Origin: Leifsonia aquatica H1aii
GTDB lineage: Bacteria; Actinomycetota; Actinomycetes; Actinomycetales; Microbacteriaceae
Direction of reading: 5' to 3'
Assembly (NCBI RefSeq): GCF_000633535.1
Contig: NZ_AYMR01000003.1
Coordinates: 1 to 63,684, forward strand
Length of the DNA stretch: 63,684 bases
This document shows positions 8,007 through 17,622 of the stretch, piece after piece; the first letter of the stretch is position 1; the number at the start of each line of letters is the position of its first letter. The notes below the pieces were generated by a model that was given only the letters and a program-made list of their open reading frames with translations, did not search any database and was not told the origin of the DNA. Both the position numbers and the translations under genes were made by a program.

Positions 8007-8959
8007 ATCGCGTCCTTCCCGCGGCCGACGAGCGGTCGCAGCCTCCAGGTCTTCACCGACAGGTACGACGAGCGCAGCCGGGGGTTGAGCGCGTCCTCGA
8101 TGGCGCTGCCGAGCAGATAGCAGCCCATGATCAGCACCGCGACCGCGATGCCCGCCGGCACGATCGCCCACCACGCGCCCGTGCTGATGGCGTCGCGCTC
8201 GAAGGCGTGCTCCATGATCGTGCCCCAGGTGACCGCGGTCGGGTCGGAGAGGCCGAGGAAGGCGAGCGCCGTCTCGTTGAAGATGGCGAGCGTGACGGCC
8301 AGCACCGCGTTGGCGATGAGGAGCGGGCCGAGCTGCGGGAGGATGTGCCGCACGATCACGCGCCCGCTCCCGGCTCCGATGGACTCCGCCCGGCGGATGG
8401 AGACCCGCTCGCGGAGCGTCTTGACCTGGGCCCGGACGATGCGCGCGGTGCTCGTCCACATCAGGAAGCCGATCACGAGCACGACGTGCGACAGGCTCGG
8501 ACCCCAGACGGCGGCGACGACGATCATCAGCACGATCTGCGGGATGACGATGAAGTAGTCCGTGATCCGCATGAGCACGACGTCCACCCAGCCGCCGAAG
8601 TAGCCCGAGAGGATGCCGAACAGCGCGCCGATCACGATCGCGATCACCGCCGCCGTGAACCCGACCACCATCGAGACCCGACCGCCGAGCAGCACCAGCC
8701 CGAGCACGTCGATCCCGCCGTCGTCGCAGCCGAGCCAGTGCTGGGGGGAGGGCGGGGCGAACACCGCGCAGCTCGGCTCGGTGGTGCTGTAGGGCGCGAG
8801 CACGTCGGCGGCGAGCGCCAGCACGACGAACACGCCGATGATCGAGAGGCCGATGATCGCCGGCGGCGTCGTCATCGAGTGGGCCATCTCGCCCCACACC
8901 CCGCCACGGGCGCGGGAGCGGCGGCGGGGCCGGTTCGGGGTGGTGCCGGAGGTACCCAT
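8003..8959 (-). CDS. Peptide ABC transporter permease (DppC-like)
   Basis: An inner-membrane permease of the DppC/OppC type with about six membrane segments. The EAA-type cytoplasmic loop that contacts the ATPase is visible around RVSIRRAESIGAGSGRVIVRHILPQ (shown only in part here). I chose the ATG at 8959 because AAGGAG lies six bases upstream; the in-frame ATG at 8977 would overlap the previous stop by ATGA and remains possible (324 residues). It forms the middle of an overlapping permease-permease-ATPase set. Confidence 0.9.
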   Translation of the reverse strand: MGTSGTTPNRPRRRSRARGGVWGEMAHSMTTPPAIIGLSIIGVFVVLALAADVLAPYSTTEPSCAVFAPPSPQHWLGCDDGGIDVLGLVLLGGRVSMVVGFTAAVIAIVIGALFGILSGYFGGWVDVVLMRITDYFIVIPQIVLMIVVAAVWGPSLSHVVLVIGFLMWTSTARIVRAQVKTLRERVSIRRAESIGAGSGRVIVRHILPQLGPLLIANAVLAVTLAIFNETALAFLGLSDPTAVTWGTIMEHAFERDAISTGAWWAIVPAGIAVAVLIMGCYLLGSAIEDALNPRLRSSYLSVKTWRLRPLVGRGKDAI

Positions 8960-8973
8960 CGTCGTCTCCTTGG

Positions 8974-9930
8974 TCATCGGGACACCCGCGGGTCGAGGCG
9001 GAAGTAGACCAGGTCTGCCAGGTAGTTCAGCAGCACGACCGTGATCGTGATGAAGAGGAAGCCGCCCTGCAGCATCGGGTAGTCGCGCTGCAGGACGGCG
9101 TTGTAGAGCGCCCGGCCGATGCCCGGCCAGGAGAAGATGACCTCGACCAGGATCGAGCCGCTGACGATCGCGCCGAGGGAGAGCGCGATCTGGGTGATCG
9201 TCGGCAGCGCCGCGTTGCGGAACGCGTAAGCCGAGATGATCCTGCGACGCGGCAGCCCTTTCGCGCGCGCGGTGAGCACGTAGTCGGCGCCGAGCGTCTC
9301 GAGCATCGCGGAGCGCACGATCAGCGCGTTCTCGGCGTAGAGGGTGAGGACGAGGGTGAGCACCGGCAGGATCATGTGCCGGACGGTGTCGAGGAACTGC
9401 TCGGCGGGGGAGAGCCCGATGGCGAACGGGTCGCTCATGCCGACGGAGGGAAGCACGCCGGCGAAGAGGATGAGCAGCATCATGCCGAGGAACTGCGTGG
9501 GGAACGCGTAGAACACCACGGCGAGGTTGGTCGAGAGATGGTCGCCGAACGTGCCGCGCCGCACGGCCGAGTAGACGCCGACTCCCACGCCCAGGACGAT
9601 CGCGATCACCGTGCCCGCCGTCACCATCGGGAGCGTGTTCGCGAAGGCCTGGAGCAGGTTCTCCGCGACCGGTTGCCGGTTGGCGAACGAGACCCCGAGG
9701 TTGCCCTGGAACAGTTGCTGCAGGTAGAGCACGTACTGCTTCCAGAGGGGTTGATCCAGCCCGAACTCCACCTCCAGCGCGTGCTTCAGCGCCGGGGAGG
9801 CGTTCGGCACGCGGGAGATGCGGGTGACCGCATCCCCCGGCAGCACACGGAACAGCACGAAGTTGATCGTCAACGCGACGAAGATCGTCACGACGGCGAA
9901 CAGCGAGCGTTTCCAGACGTACCCTCGCAT
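8974..9930 (-). CDS. Peptide ABC transporter permease (DppB-like)
   Basis: A 318-residue permease with an N-terminal transmembrane helix, the DppB-typical periplasmic block (GLDQPLWKQYVLYLQQLFQG, then DLG-like NLGVSF) and about six membrane spans. The EAA-like loop is near ARAKGLPRRRI. GGAG lies upstream of the ATG at 9930, which rules out longer in-frame starts. It is the first gene of the minus-strand import unit and is divergent from the binding-protein gene. Confidence 0.92.
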   Translation of the reverse strand: MRGYVWKRSLFAVVTIFVALTINFVLFRVLPGDAVTRISRVPNASPALKHALEVEFGLDQPLWKQYVLYLQQLFQGNLGVSFANRQPVAENLLQAFANTLPMVTAGTVIAIVLGVGVGVYSAVRRGTFGDHLSTNLAVVFYAFPTQFLGMMLLILFAGVLPSVGMSDPFAIGLSPAEQFLDTVRHMILPVLTLVLTLYAENALIVRSAMLETLGADYVLTARAKGLPRRRIISAYAFRNAALPTITQIALSLGAIVSGSILVEVIFSWPGIGRALYNAVLQRDYPMLQGGFLFITITVVLLNYLADLVYFRLDPRVSR

Positions 9931-9948
9931 CCGGTCTCCTTCCGATGC

Positions 9949-9999
9949 TTGACCTCTCGCGGTGGTGGTCATCATACTAAGCGCAACAAGAGTGCGAAA
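9949..9999. promoter_or_regulatory. Overlapping divergent promoters, peptide ABC operon and binding protein
   Basis: Plus strand: TTGACC (9949-9954), 18 bases, CATACT (9973-9978). Minus strand: TTTCGC (9999-9994), 17 bases, TATGAT (9976-9971). The two -10 boxes overlap in ATCATACT, so transcription in the two directions should compete or be controlled together. Hexamers were read by eye. Confidence 0.6.
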
Positions 10000-10044
10000 C
10001 CGAGAACCGGAATCGAAAACCCGACGCGACGAGGGAAGGTTTAC

Positions 10045-11688
10045 ATGAAGGTAATACGAGCACTGGCCGCGACCGCCGTCCTGGTGGCCGCCGCCGCCGG
10101 GCTGACCGCCTGCTCCCCGGGCGGATCGAGCGACACCGTCCTGCGCATCGGGGCGAGCGCCTCGATCGACTCGCTGAACCCGTTCGTGTCGAGCTCCGAC
10201 TACAGCAGCGTCGTCTACGAGTACGTCTATCCGCACCTCACCGAGTACGACACGAAGGATCTGTCGCTCGTGCCGTCGTTCGCGACGTCGTGGACGACCT
10301 CCCCGGACGGCCTCACGTGGACCTTCGACACCGTCACGGGAGCGAAATGGTCGGACGGCTCGGCGCTGACCGCCGAGGACGCCGCCTTCACCATGTCGAT
10401 GATCCTGAAGTACCAGAGCGGACCGACCGGCCAGCTCGCCGGATTCGTCAGCCACCTGGAGACGGCGGTCGCCACCGACGCCCACACGCTCACGCTGACC
10501 TACAGCCAACCCGTCGCGAACGTGCTGGCCCAGCTGCAGCAGCTGCCCATCCTGCCCGAGCACATCTGGAAGCCGCTCGCGACCGGCGACGGCAAGAAGA
10601 TCAGCTCGTTCCAGAACGGCGCCCCGATGGTCTCGGGCGGCCCGTTCCGGATGACCCAGTACAAGAAGGACCAGCTCGCCCTCTTCGACACGAACCCGCA
10701 CTGGTGGGGCGCGACGAAGCCGACGATCACCGGCTTCGGCCTGCAGTTCTTCGCGAACGACGACGCGATGGTCACGGCCCTCAAGACCGGCCAGGTCGAC
10801 ATGATCGGCGAATCCACCCCGGCGACCGCCGTCGCCTCACTGAAGAAGTCCGGGCTGGTCGTCGGAACGACGCCGTCCGTCGGGTTCTACGACTTCATCA
10901 TCAACACCAACCCGAAGAAGAAGAACCATCCCGAACTCCTCGACCCGAAGGTCCGCGAGGCGTTCGAGTACGCGATGGACCGCCAGTCCATGGTGAAGAC
11001 CGCGTGGCTCGGCTTCGCCACTCCGGGGTCGACCATCGTCTCCCCTGCCAGCGGCTGGCACGATGATTCGATCGCGGCGCTGCCCTTCGACGTCGCGAAG
11101 GCGAACGCCATCCTCGACGGGCTCGGCTACGCGAAGGGGCCGGACGGGATCCGGGTCGCCGACGGCCACCCGATGGCGTACGACGTGATCTTCCCGACCG
11201 AGATCAACGGGGCGGGTGACCGGATGTTCCAGATCATCCAGAACGGGCTGAAGCAAGCCGGCGTCAAGCTGACCATGCGCAAGATGGACACCGACGCCGC
11301 CACCTCGGCGATCAACGGCCCGGACAATAAGTACGACGAGTTCGATCTCGCGATGTGGGACTGGATCCCCCCGGTCGACCCGGACTTCGTGCTGAGCGTG
11401 CTGACCTGCGCGCAGTGGGGCAACAACAACGACAGCGGGTACTGTAACCCCGCCTACGACGCGCTGTACGCCCAGCAGGCGGTGGCGCCGACCAAGGAGG
11501 CCCGGCAGGCGATCATCGACCAGATGCAGCAGCTCGCGTTCGACGACCGGCCGTACATCGTCCTGAACTACCAGAACGTGATCGAGGCGCACTCGCCGAA
11601 GTGGACCGGGTTCGAGCTCTCCCCACTGGTGGGCTCGGTCAACAACCTCTCCACCCAGACCCTCCTCGCCGTGCATCGGGTGAAGTGA
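10045..11688 (+). CDS. Peptide ABC transporter substrate-binding lipoprotein (SBP_bac_5)
   Basis: A 547-residue extracytoplasmic receptor of the DppA/OppA family. It has a lipoprotein signal with lipobox LTAC (Cys23), followed by a short linker and the family's start (SASIDSLNPFVSSSDYSSVV). LVPSFATSWTTSPDGLTWTF and LKYQSGPTG are typical SBP_bac_5 blocks. GGGAAGG lies upstream of the ATG. Its stop overlaps the next start (TGATG), coupling peptide capture directly to an intracellular peptidase. Specific ligands are unknown. Confidence 0.95.
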   Translation: MKVIRALAATAVLVAAAAGLTACSPGGSSDTVLRIGASASIDSLNPFVSSSDYSSVVYEYVYPHLTEYDTKDLSLVPSFATSWTTSPDGLTWTFDTVTGAKWSDGSALTAEDAAFTMSMILKYQSGPTGQLAGFVSHLETAVATDAHTLTLTYSQPVANVLAQLQQLPILPEHIWKPLATGDGKKISSFQNGAPMVSGGPFRMTQYKKDQLALFDTNPHWWGATKPTITGFGLQFFANDDAMVTALKTGQVDMIGESTPATAVASLKKSGLVVGTTPSVGFYDFIINTNPKKKNHPELLDPKVREAFEYAMDRQSMVKTAWLGFATPGSTIVSPASGWHDDSIAALPFDVAKANAILDGLGYAKGPDGIRVADGHPMAYDVIFPTEINGAGDRMFQIIQNGLKQAGVKLTMRKMDTDAATSAINGPDNKYDEFDLAMWDWIPPVDPDFVLSVLTCAQWGNNNDSGYCNPAYDALYAQQAVAPTKEARQAIIDQMQQLAFDDRPYIVLNYQNVIEAHSPKWTGFELSPLVGSVNNLSTQTLLAVHRVK

Positions 11689-13316
11689 TGGGACGCCCGA
11701 TCGTCCTCGCCGGAGCGAACGAACTCGCCTCCGTGGTCGCCGACCGTCCGGGATCGACGCTGGTCGTCGGCCTCCGCCGCCATGACGGCGGCCTGCGCAG
11801 CGGCCCGGGAGCGGTGGCGGCGTCGCGGCTGCTCGGAGTCGACCTGGTCGCGCTGGCTTCGGCCGCCCTGCCCCCGACCGCCCTGGCCGCGGCCGACCCG
11901 ACCGCGGACCGGTCGCCGTTCGCGACCGCCGTGCTCGTCCTCCCCGGTGCCGGGGGTTCGCCTGCCGGCTCGCCCGGAGGCGGGGCGCGGCGGGTCGTCG
12001 TCTGCGCGCTGGGCGACGGCGCGGGGCCGGATGGGCAGGCGCCGGATGGGCAGGCGCCGGATGGACAGGCGCCGGATGGGCAGGCGCCGGACGCCGAGAC
12101 GGTGTTCGGCGCCGCACTCGCCACGGCGCGCACGGCCGGGGGTGCGATCGTCTCGCTGCTCGGCCTCGACCTGCCGGATGCCGCGGCGATCGGACTCGCC
12201 GCGCAGGGGCACCGGGCCGGCCTGTGGCGATACCGCCCGGCCGAGGTGGCCGCCGACGGCGCCGGGCCGTCGACGCCCGAGCTGGTCGTCGTGACGGATC
12301 AGGAGGGCGCCCGTCGCCCCGCCGTCGCGGCGGCGCTCGAGCGGGCGCGGATCGTCGCCGACGCCGTCGACTGGGTGCGGACGGTCGTCGAGACGCCGCC
12401 GAACCTCCTCGGACCGCGCGCGTTCGCCGACGCGATCACCGCGTTCGCCGCCGGGACCGCGGGCGACGCGGTCGCCGTCGAGGTCTGGGACGCGGCCGGG
12501 CTCGCCGACCGCGGCTTCGGCGGCACGCTGGGAGTGGGCGCGGGAAGCGCTCGACCGCCGCTGGCGGTCGAGCTGCGCGTCGCCGGCACCGGTCCCACGA
12601 CCGCGCTGGCCGGCAAGGGCATCACCTTCGACTCCGGGGGAGTGAACCTGAAGCGCGATCCGGGGGAGATCGCCTGGATGAAGTCCGACATGGCCGCCGC
12701 CGCTTCGGTCGCGGCGGCGGTGATCGCGGCGGCCGCGCTCGGCGCCGCTGGGCCACTGCACGCGGTGCTGCCCATCGCCGAGAACATGCCCGGGGGAGGT
12801 GCGCAGCGGCCCGGCGACGTCGTCCGGCATCCCGGCGGCCGCACGACGGAGGTCGTCGACACCGACTCGGAGGGCCGACTCGTCCTGGCCGACGCCCTCG
12901 CCTGGTTGGCGCGGGATCGGCCGGCGCGGCTGATCGATGTCGGAACGCTGACCGATTCCGGGGCGGTGGGCACCGCGTTCTGGGGATGCTGGGGCACCTC
13001 CTCCGCGCTCGCCGATGCGCTGATCGCGGCGGGCCGGGCGGCGGCGGATCCGGGCTGGCTGCTGCCGCTGCATCCGTCGTACACGGACCTGCTCTCCTCC
13101 CGTGTCGCCGACATCGCCAATTGCGCGGTCGACGTGCCGGACACCGGCCAGCTCGCCGCCACCTACCTGCGGACCTTCATCGGCGACGTGCCGTGGGTCC
13201 ACATCGACAACGGGTCCTCCGCCTGGCTCGAGCGCGATGCCGCTCCGTGGCCGGCCGGACCGACCGCCGCGCCGCTGCGCGCCGTGATCGAACTGCTCCG
13301 CCCGACGGATGCGTGA
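11688..13316 (+). CDS. M17-family leucyl aminopeptidase-like enzyme
   Basis: A cytoplasmic dinuclear-metal aminopeptidase that trims N-terminal residues from imported peptides. KGITFDSGGVNLK and MKSDMAAAASV carry metal ligands and the catalytic lysine; VDTDSEGRLVLADAL is the M17 signature, with VDTDSEG in place of the usual NTDAEG. At 542 residues it is somewhat longer than typical (about 500), in part because of a PDGQA tandem repeat near residues 114-133. It has no signal peptide. TGATG overlap with the binding-protein gene implies one operon. Confidence 0.9.
   Translation: MGRPIVLAGANELASVVADRPGSTLVVGLRRHDGGLRSGPGAVAASRLLGVDLVALASAALPPTALAAADPTADRSPFATAVLVLPGAGGSPAGSPGGGARRVVVCALGDGAGPDGQAPDGQAPDGQAPDGQAPDAETVFGAALATARTAGGAIVSLLGLDLPDAAAIGLAAQGHRAGLWRYRPAEVAADGAGPSTPELVVVTDQEGARRPAVAAALERARIVADAVDWVRTVVETPPNLLGPRAFADAITAFAAGTAGDAVAVEVWDAAGLADRGFGGTLGVGAGSARPPLAVELRVAGTGPTTALAGKGITFDSGGVNLKRDPGEIAWMKSDMAAAASVAAAVIAAAALGAAGPLHAVLPIAENMPGGGAQRPGDVVRHPGGRTTEVVDTDSEGRLVLADALAWLARDRPARLIDVGTLTDSGAVGTAFWGCWGTSSALADALIAAGRAAADPGWLLPLHPSYTDLLSSRVADIANCAVDVPDTGQLAATYLRTFIGDVPWVHIDNGSSAWLERDAAPWPAGPTAAPLRAVIELLRPTDA
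12026..12085 (+). repeat. 15-bp x 4 in-frame minisatellite
   Basis: Four tandem copies of GCCGGATGGGCAGGC, the third with one G-to-A change. It encodes (PDGQA)n in a linker of the M17 peptidase. Since 15 is divisible by 3, copy-number changes would preserve the frame. Confidence 0.9.
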
Positions 13317-13376
13317 CCTGCGGTCACCATGTCTATATACTCTGTATAACAAGTAGTCTTCACAGAAAGGGCGAAG
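13313..13376 (+). promoter_or_regulatory. Promoter and operator-like palindromes of the aminotransferase gene
   Basis: GTGACC-TGC-GGTCAC (13313-13327) spans the M17 stop. TATAC-TCT-GTATA (13336-13348) is a 13-bp palindrome whose right half contains TATAAC (13345-13350), a fair -10 box. CTGTATAACAAG (13342-13353) resembles a HutC-type GntR site, so the GntR at 5363 is a candidate regulator. AAAGGGCGAAG precedes the ATG. Confidence 0.5.
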
Positions 13377-14723
<1,347 letters not shown>

Positions 14724-14760
14724 AGTGGGCGGAGGTGCACACGACCGCGGAGGGACGCGA

Positions 14761-16236
14761 GTGACAGACCAGGGCGATGTGGCCATCGGACTCGACTTCG
14801 GCACCAGCGGGGCCAAGGCGGTCGCGGTGACCCCCGACGGCTCCGTGATCGCGCGCGCGGCCGCCGGGTACGAGACCCGGCGACCCGCGCCCGACGCGGC
14901 CGAGCAGGATCCGGCCGACTGGATCCGCGCCCGCGACCGCGTGCTCGCCGACCTCGCCGCGCAGACCGATCCCGGTCGGTGGGGAGCGCTCGCCCTCTCG
15001 GCGATGCTCCCCACCCTGGTCGAGCTCGATCCGGCCGGCCGGCCGGTCGCGCCCGCCATCACGTGGGAGGACGGCCGGGCCGACCCGGAGGCCCGGCGCA
15101 TCGTCGCGGCCGCCGGGGAGGCCGTCGTCTACCGGACCACCGGTCAGCGGCTCGACGGCCGGTACCTGCTGCCCATGCACGCGCGGCTCGCGCGCGCGGG
15201 AGCCCACGGCGACACCACGGTCGCGGGTGCCAAGGACTATGTGTTCGCCTCCCTCACGGCGCGGGTCCTCACGGATCCGAGCACGGCCGCCGGATACGGG
15301 GCCTACGCGCTCCGCGGCGGCACGTGGAACGCGTCCATCCTCGCGGCGGCCGGCGTGGACGCCGCCCGGCTGCCGCCGATCGCCCCCTCCGGCTCCAGCG
15401 CACCCCTGCTCCCCGAGGCGGCCGACCTCTGGCGCTGCCGCCCCGGCATCCCCGTCGTGCTCGGGGCGGCGGACTCCGTCCTCGGCGCCTACGGTCTCGG
15501 GGTCCGCTCCCCGGGCGCCGTGGCGTACGTCGCCGGGACCAGCACGGTGATCCTCGGCTGGTCGGCGTCGCCCGACCCCGACCCGCTCGGCCGCTACCTG
15601 GTCACTCCGATGGCCGACGGCGGCTTCGGGCTCGAGATGGACCTGATGGCCACCGGCTCCGCGCTCGCCTGGCTCGCCGGCCTCCTCGGCATCGACGGCG
15701 GGGCGGCCGGGATCGTCGCGCTCGCCGAGGAGGGCGATCTGACGGATTCCCCGCTCGTGCTCCCGTATCTCTCGCCCGGCGAACAGGGCGCGCTCTGGGA
15801 TCCGGGCCTCCGTGGGGCGATCGACGGTGTCACGCTGCGCACCACCCGCGGCGACCTCGCCCGCGGGCTACTTGCGGGGATCGTCGTCGAGTCGACGCGC
15901 TGCCTCGCCGCGCTCGCCGAGGTCGACGGTGCCGGTCCGGTCGTCATCAGCGGACGCGGCGGCGCCTCCCGGGCGTTCCGGCAAGCACTGGCCGACGCCA
16001 GCGGCCGCATGGTGCTGCACGATCCGGGCGAGCAGGACCACTCCGCGCTCGGCGCGGCCCTGCTCGCCGGCCGGACCGCGCTCGGTTGGCCCGACGTCGC
16101 GGTCGAGGCCGCCCGTCCGTCACTGCACGACGGCTTCGTCGCCGTCCGTCCCGACCCGCGTGCCGCCGACGCGTGGGCCGACCGCTACGACCGGCACGAG
16201 CGCGCCCGGCTCGCACAGCGTGCCCGCCACGACTGA
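14761..16236 (+). CDS. FGGY-family carbohydrate kinase
   Basis: A 491-residue ATP-dependent kinase of the xylulokinase/gluconokinase superfamily. The N-terminal GLDFGTSGAKAVAV (about 9-22) is the phosphate-1 motif. VAYVAGTSTVILG and VVISGRGGASRAFRQALAD are the second-domain ATP-binding blocks. GTG 14761 is preceded by GGAGGG at six bases. It is nearest to pentulokinases by eye, but the substrate is open. Its place among peptide and amino-acid enzymes suggests the imported molecule has a sugar part, or that the kinase acts on a deaminated product. Confidence 0.88.
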   Translation: MTDQGDVAIGLDFGTSGAKAVAVTPDGSVIARAAAGYETRRPAPDAAEQDPADWIRARDRVLADLAAQTDPGRWGALALSAMLPTLVELDPAGRPVAPAITWEDGRADPEARRIVAAAGEAVVYRTTGQRLDGRYLLPMHARLARAGAHGDTTVAGAKDYVFASLTARVLTDPSTAAGYGAYALRGGTWNASILAAAGVDAARLPPIAPSGSSAPLLPEAADLWRCRPGIPVVLGAADSVLGAYGLGVRSPGAVAYVAGTSTVILGWSASPDPDPLGRYLVTPMADGGFGLEMDLMATGSALAWLAGLLGIDGGAAGIVALAEEGDLTDSPLVLPYLSPGEQGALWDPGLRGAIDGVTLRTTRGDLARGLLAGIVVESTRCLAALAEVDGAGPVVISGRGGASRAFRQALADASGRMVLHDPGEQDHSALGAALLAGRTALGWPDVAVEAARPSLHDGFVAVRPDPRAADAWADRYDRHERARLAQRARHD

Positions 16237-16237
16237 A

Positions 16238-16323
16238 CGGGTCCGGACCCGCCGCCCCGCCTCACACCGCCGCGCCTCACACCAACCCGCATCGCACCGA
16301 CCCGCACCGATCTGGAAGAGACC
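16238..16323 (+). other. Spacer with 14-bp palindrome and short repeats
   Basis: CGGGTCCGGACCCG (16238-16251) is a perfect palindrome straight after the kinase stop. CGCCTCACACC occurs twice in the next 30 bases. GGAAGAG precedes the next ATG at 16324. It may be a weak terminator or a processing site; no promoter is obvious. Confidence 0.5.
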
Positions 16324-17622
16324 ATGAGCGACACCCTGACTCCCGCGGACATCGACCTCTCCCTCTACCCCGAGGCCACGCGGCTCGACCCGGACGGCCG
16401 GCTGCTCATCGGCGGCTGCGCCGTCGCCGACCTCGCCGAGCGGTACGGCACTCCGGCGTACCTGATCGACGAGGGGGCGCTGCGCCGGCAGGCCCGCCGC
16501 TACGTCCGGGCCTTCCAGGAGCGTCACCCGCGCTCGCTCGTCCTGTTCGCCTCCAAGAGCTTCCCCTCCGCCTCGGTCATCGGCGTCGTCGCGGAGGAGG
16601 GCTGCGGCACCGACACGGCGGCGGCCGGCGAGCTGCGGCTCGCCATCGCCGCGGGGGCCGATCCCGCACGGGCGGTGTTCCATGGGAACGCCAAGACCGA
16701 CGACGACATCCGCACCGCCATCGACGCGCGGGTGCGCTACATCGTCGTGGACAACCTCGATGACGTGGAGCGCATCGCCCGCCTCGCCACCGAGCCGGTG
16801 CCGGTCCTCCTCCGCGTGAGCCCGTCGCTGGAGGCGCACACCCACGCCGCGATGATGACCGGGCACGACGCGTCCAAGTTCGGCATCCCCCCGGCTCAGG
16901 TCGCCGATGTCATCGCCACGATCCGGCGCGAGCCGATGCTCGACCTGCGCGGACTGCACGCGCACGTCGGCTCGCAGCTCCTCGACCTCGAGCAGTTCGA
17001 GGCGGAGGTGGAGGCGCTGGCGGCCTTCGAGCGCTTCGGCGTCTACGACCTCGGCGGCGGGCTCGGGGTGCGCTACGTGCCCGGGGACGTCGCCCCCTCG
17101 GTCGAGGAATACGCCGAACGGGTGGTCGCCGCCGTGCACAAGCACCTCGGAGCCGATGTCGAGCTTCTCGTCGAGCCCGGCCGCTCGATGGTCGCCCGGA
17201 ACGGCGTCACCGCCTATCGGGTCGTCACCGTCAAACGGGGCGAGCGCGTGCACGCCGCCGTCGACGGCGGGATGGGCGACAACCTCGAGGTCTCGCTCTA
17301 CGGCCAGGCGTTCACCCCGTCCGTCATCGACCGCTCCGGCCCGGCGGAGCGGGTGGACGTCGTCGGCCGGCACTGCGAGTCGGGCGACTTCCTCGCCCAC
17401 GACGCCCGCGTGGTGTCCCCGCGGGTCGGCGATCTCGTGACCGTCCCCGTCACCGGGGCCTACTGCTACACGATGTCCAACAACTACAACACGGCGCTGC
17501 GTCCGCCGGTCGTCTTCTGCGACGAGGGCCGGTCGCGGCTCGCGGTGCGCCGCGAGACGTTCGACGACCTGCTGCGCCGGGAGCAGCTGCTGGCCGAGCC
17601 GGCGGGGGAGGCGCGGCGGTGA
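16324..17622 (+). CDS. Diaminopimelate decarboxylase-like PLP enzyme (fold type III)
   Basis: A 432-residue alanine-racemase-fold decarboxylase of the LysA/DAPDC family. Lys78 in FASKSF binds PLP, HAHVGSQ and the GGGLGV glycine loop bind cofactor phosphate, and GRHCESGDFL plus GAYCYTMSNNYN supply the active-site Cys, Glu and Tyr. LysA acts on the D-centre of meso-diaminopimelate. In this locus it more likely breaks down a diamino or D-amino acid than makes lysine, but it could be a second lysA. The stop overlaps the next start (GTGA). Confidence 0.88.
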   Translation: MSDTLTPADIDLSLYPEATRLDPDGRLLIGGCAVADLAERYGTPAYLIDEGALRRQARRYVRAFQERHPRSLVLFASKSFPSASVIGVVAEEGCGTDTAAAGELRLAIAAGADPARAVFHGNAKTDDDIRTAIDARVRYIVVDNLDDVERIARLATEPVPVLLRVSPSLEAHTHAAMMTGHDASKFGIPPAQVADVIATIRREPMLDLRGLHAHVGSQLLDLEQFEAEVEALAAFERFGVYDLGGGLGVRYVPGDVAPSVEEYAERVVAAVHKHLGADVELLVEPGRSMVARNGVTAYRVVTVKRGERVHAAVDGGMGDNLEVSLYGQAFTPSVIDRSGPAERVDVVGRHCESGDFLAHDARVVSPRVGDLVTVPVTGAYCYTMSNNYNTALRPPVVFCDEGRSRLAVRRETFDDLLRREQLLAEPAGEARR

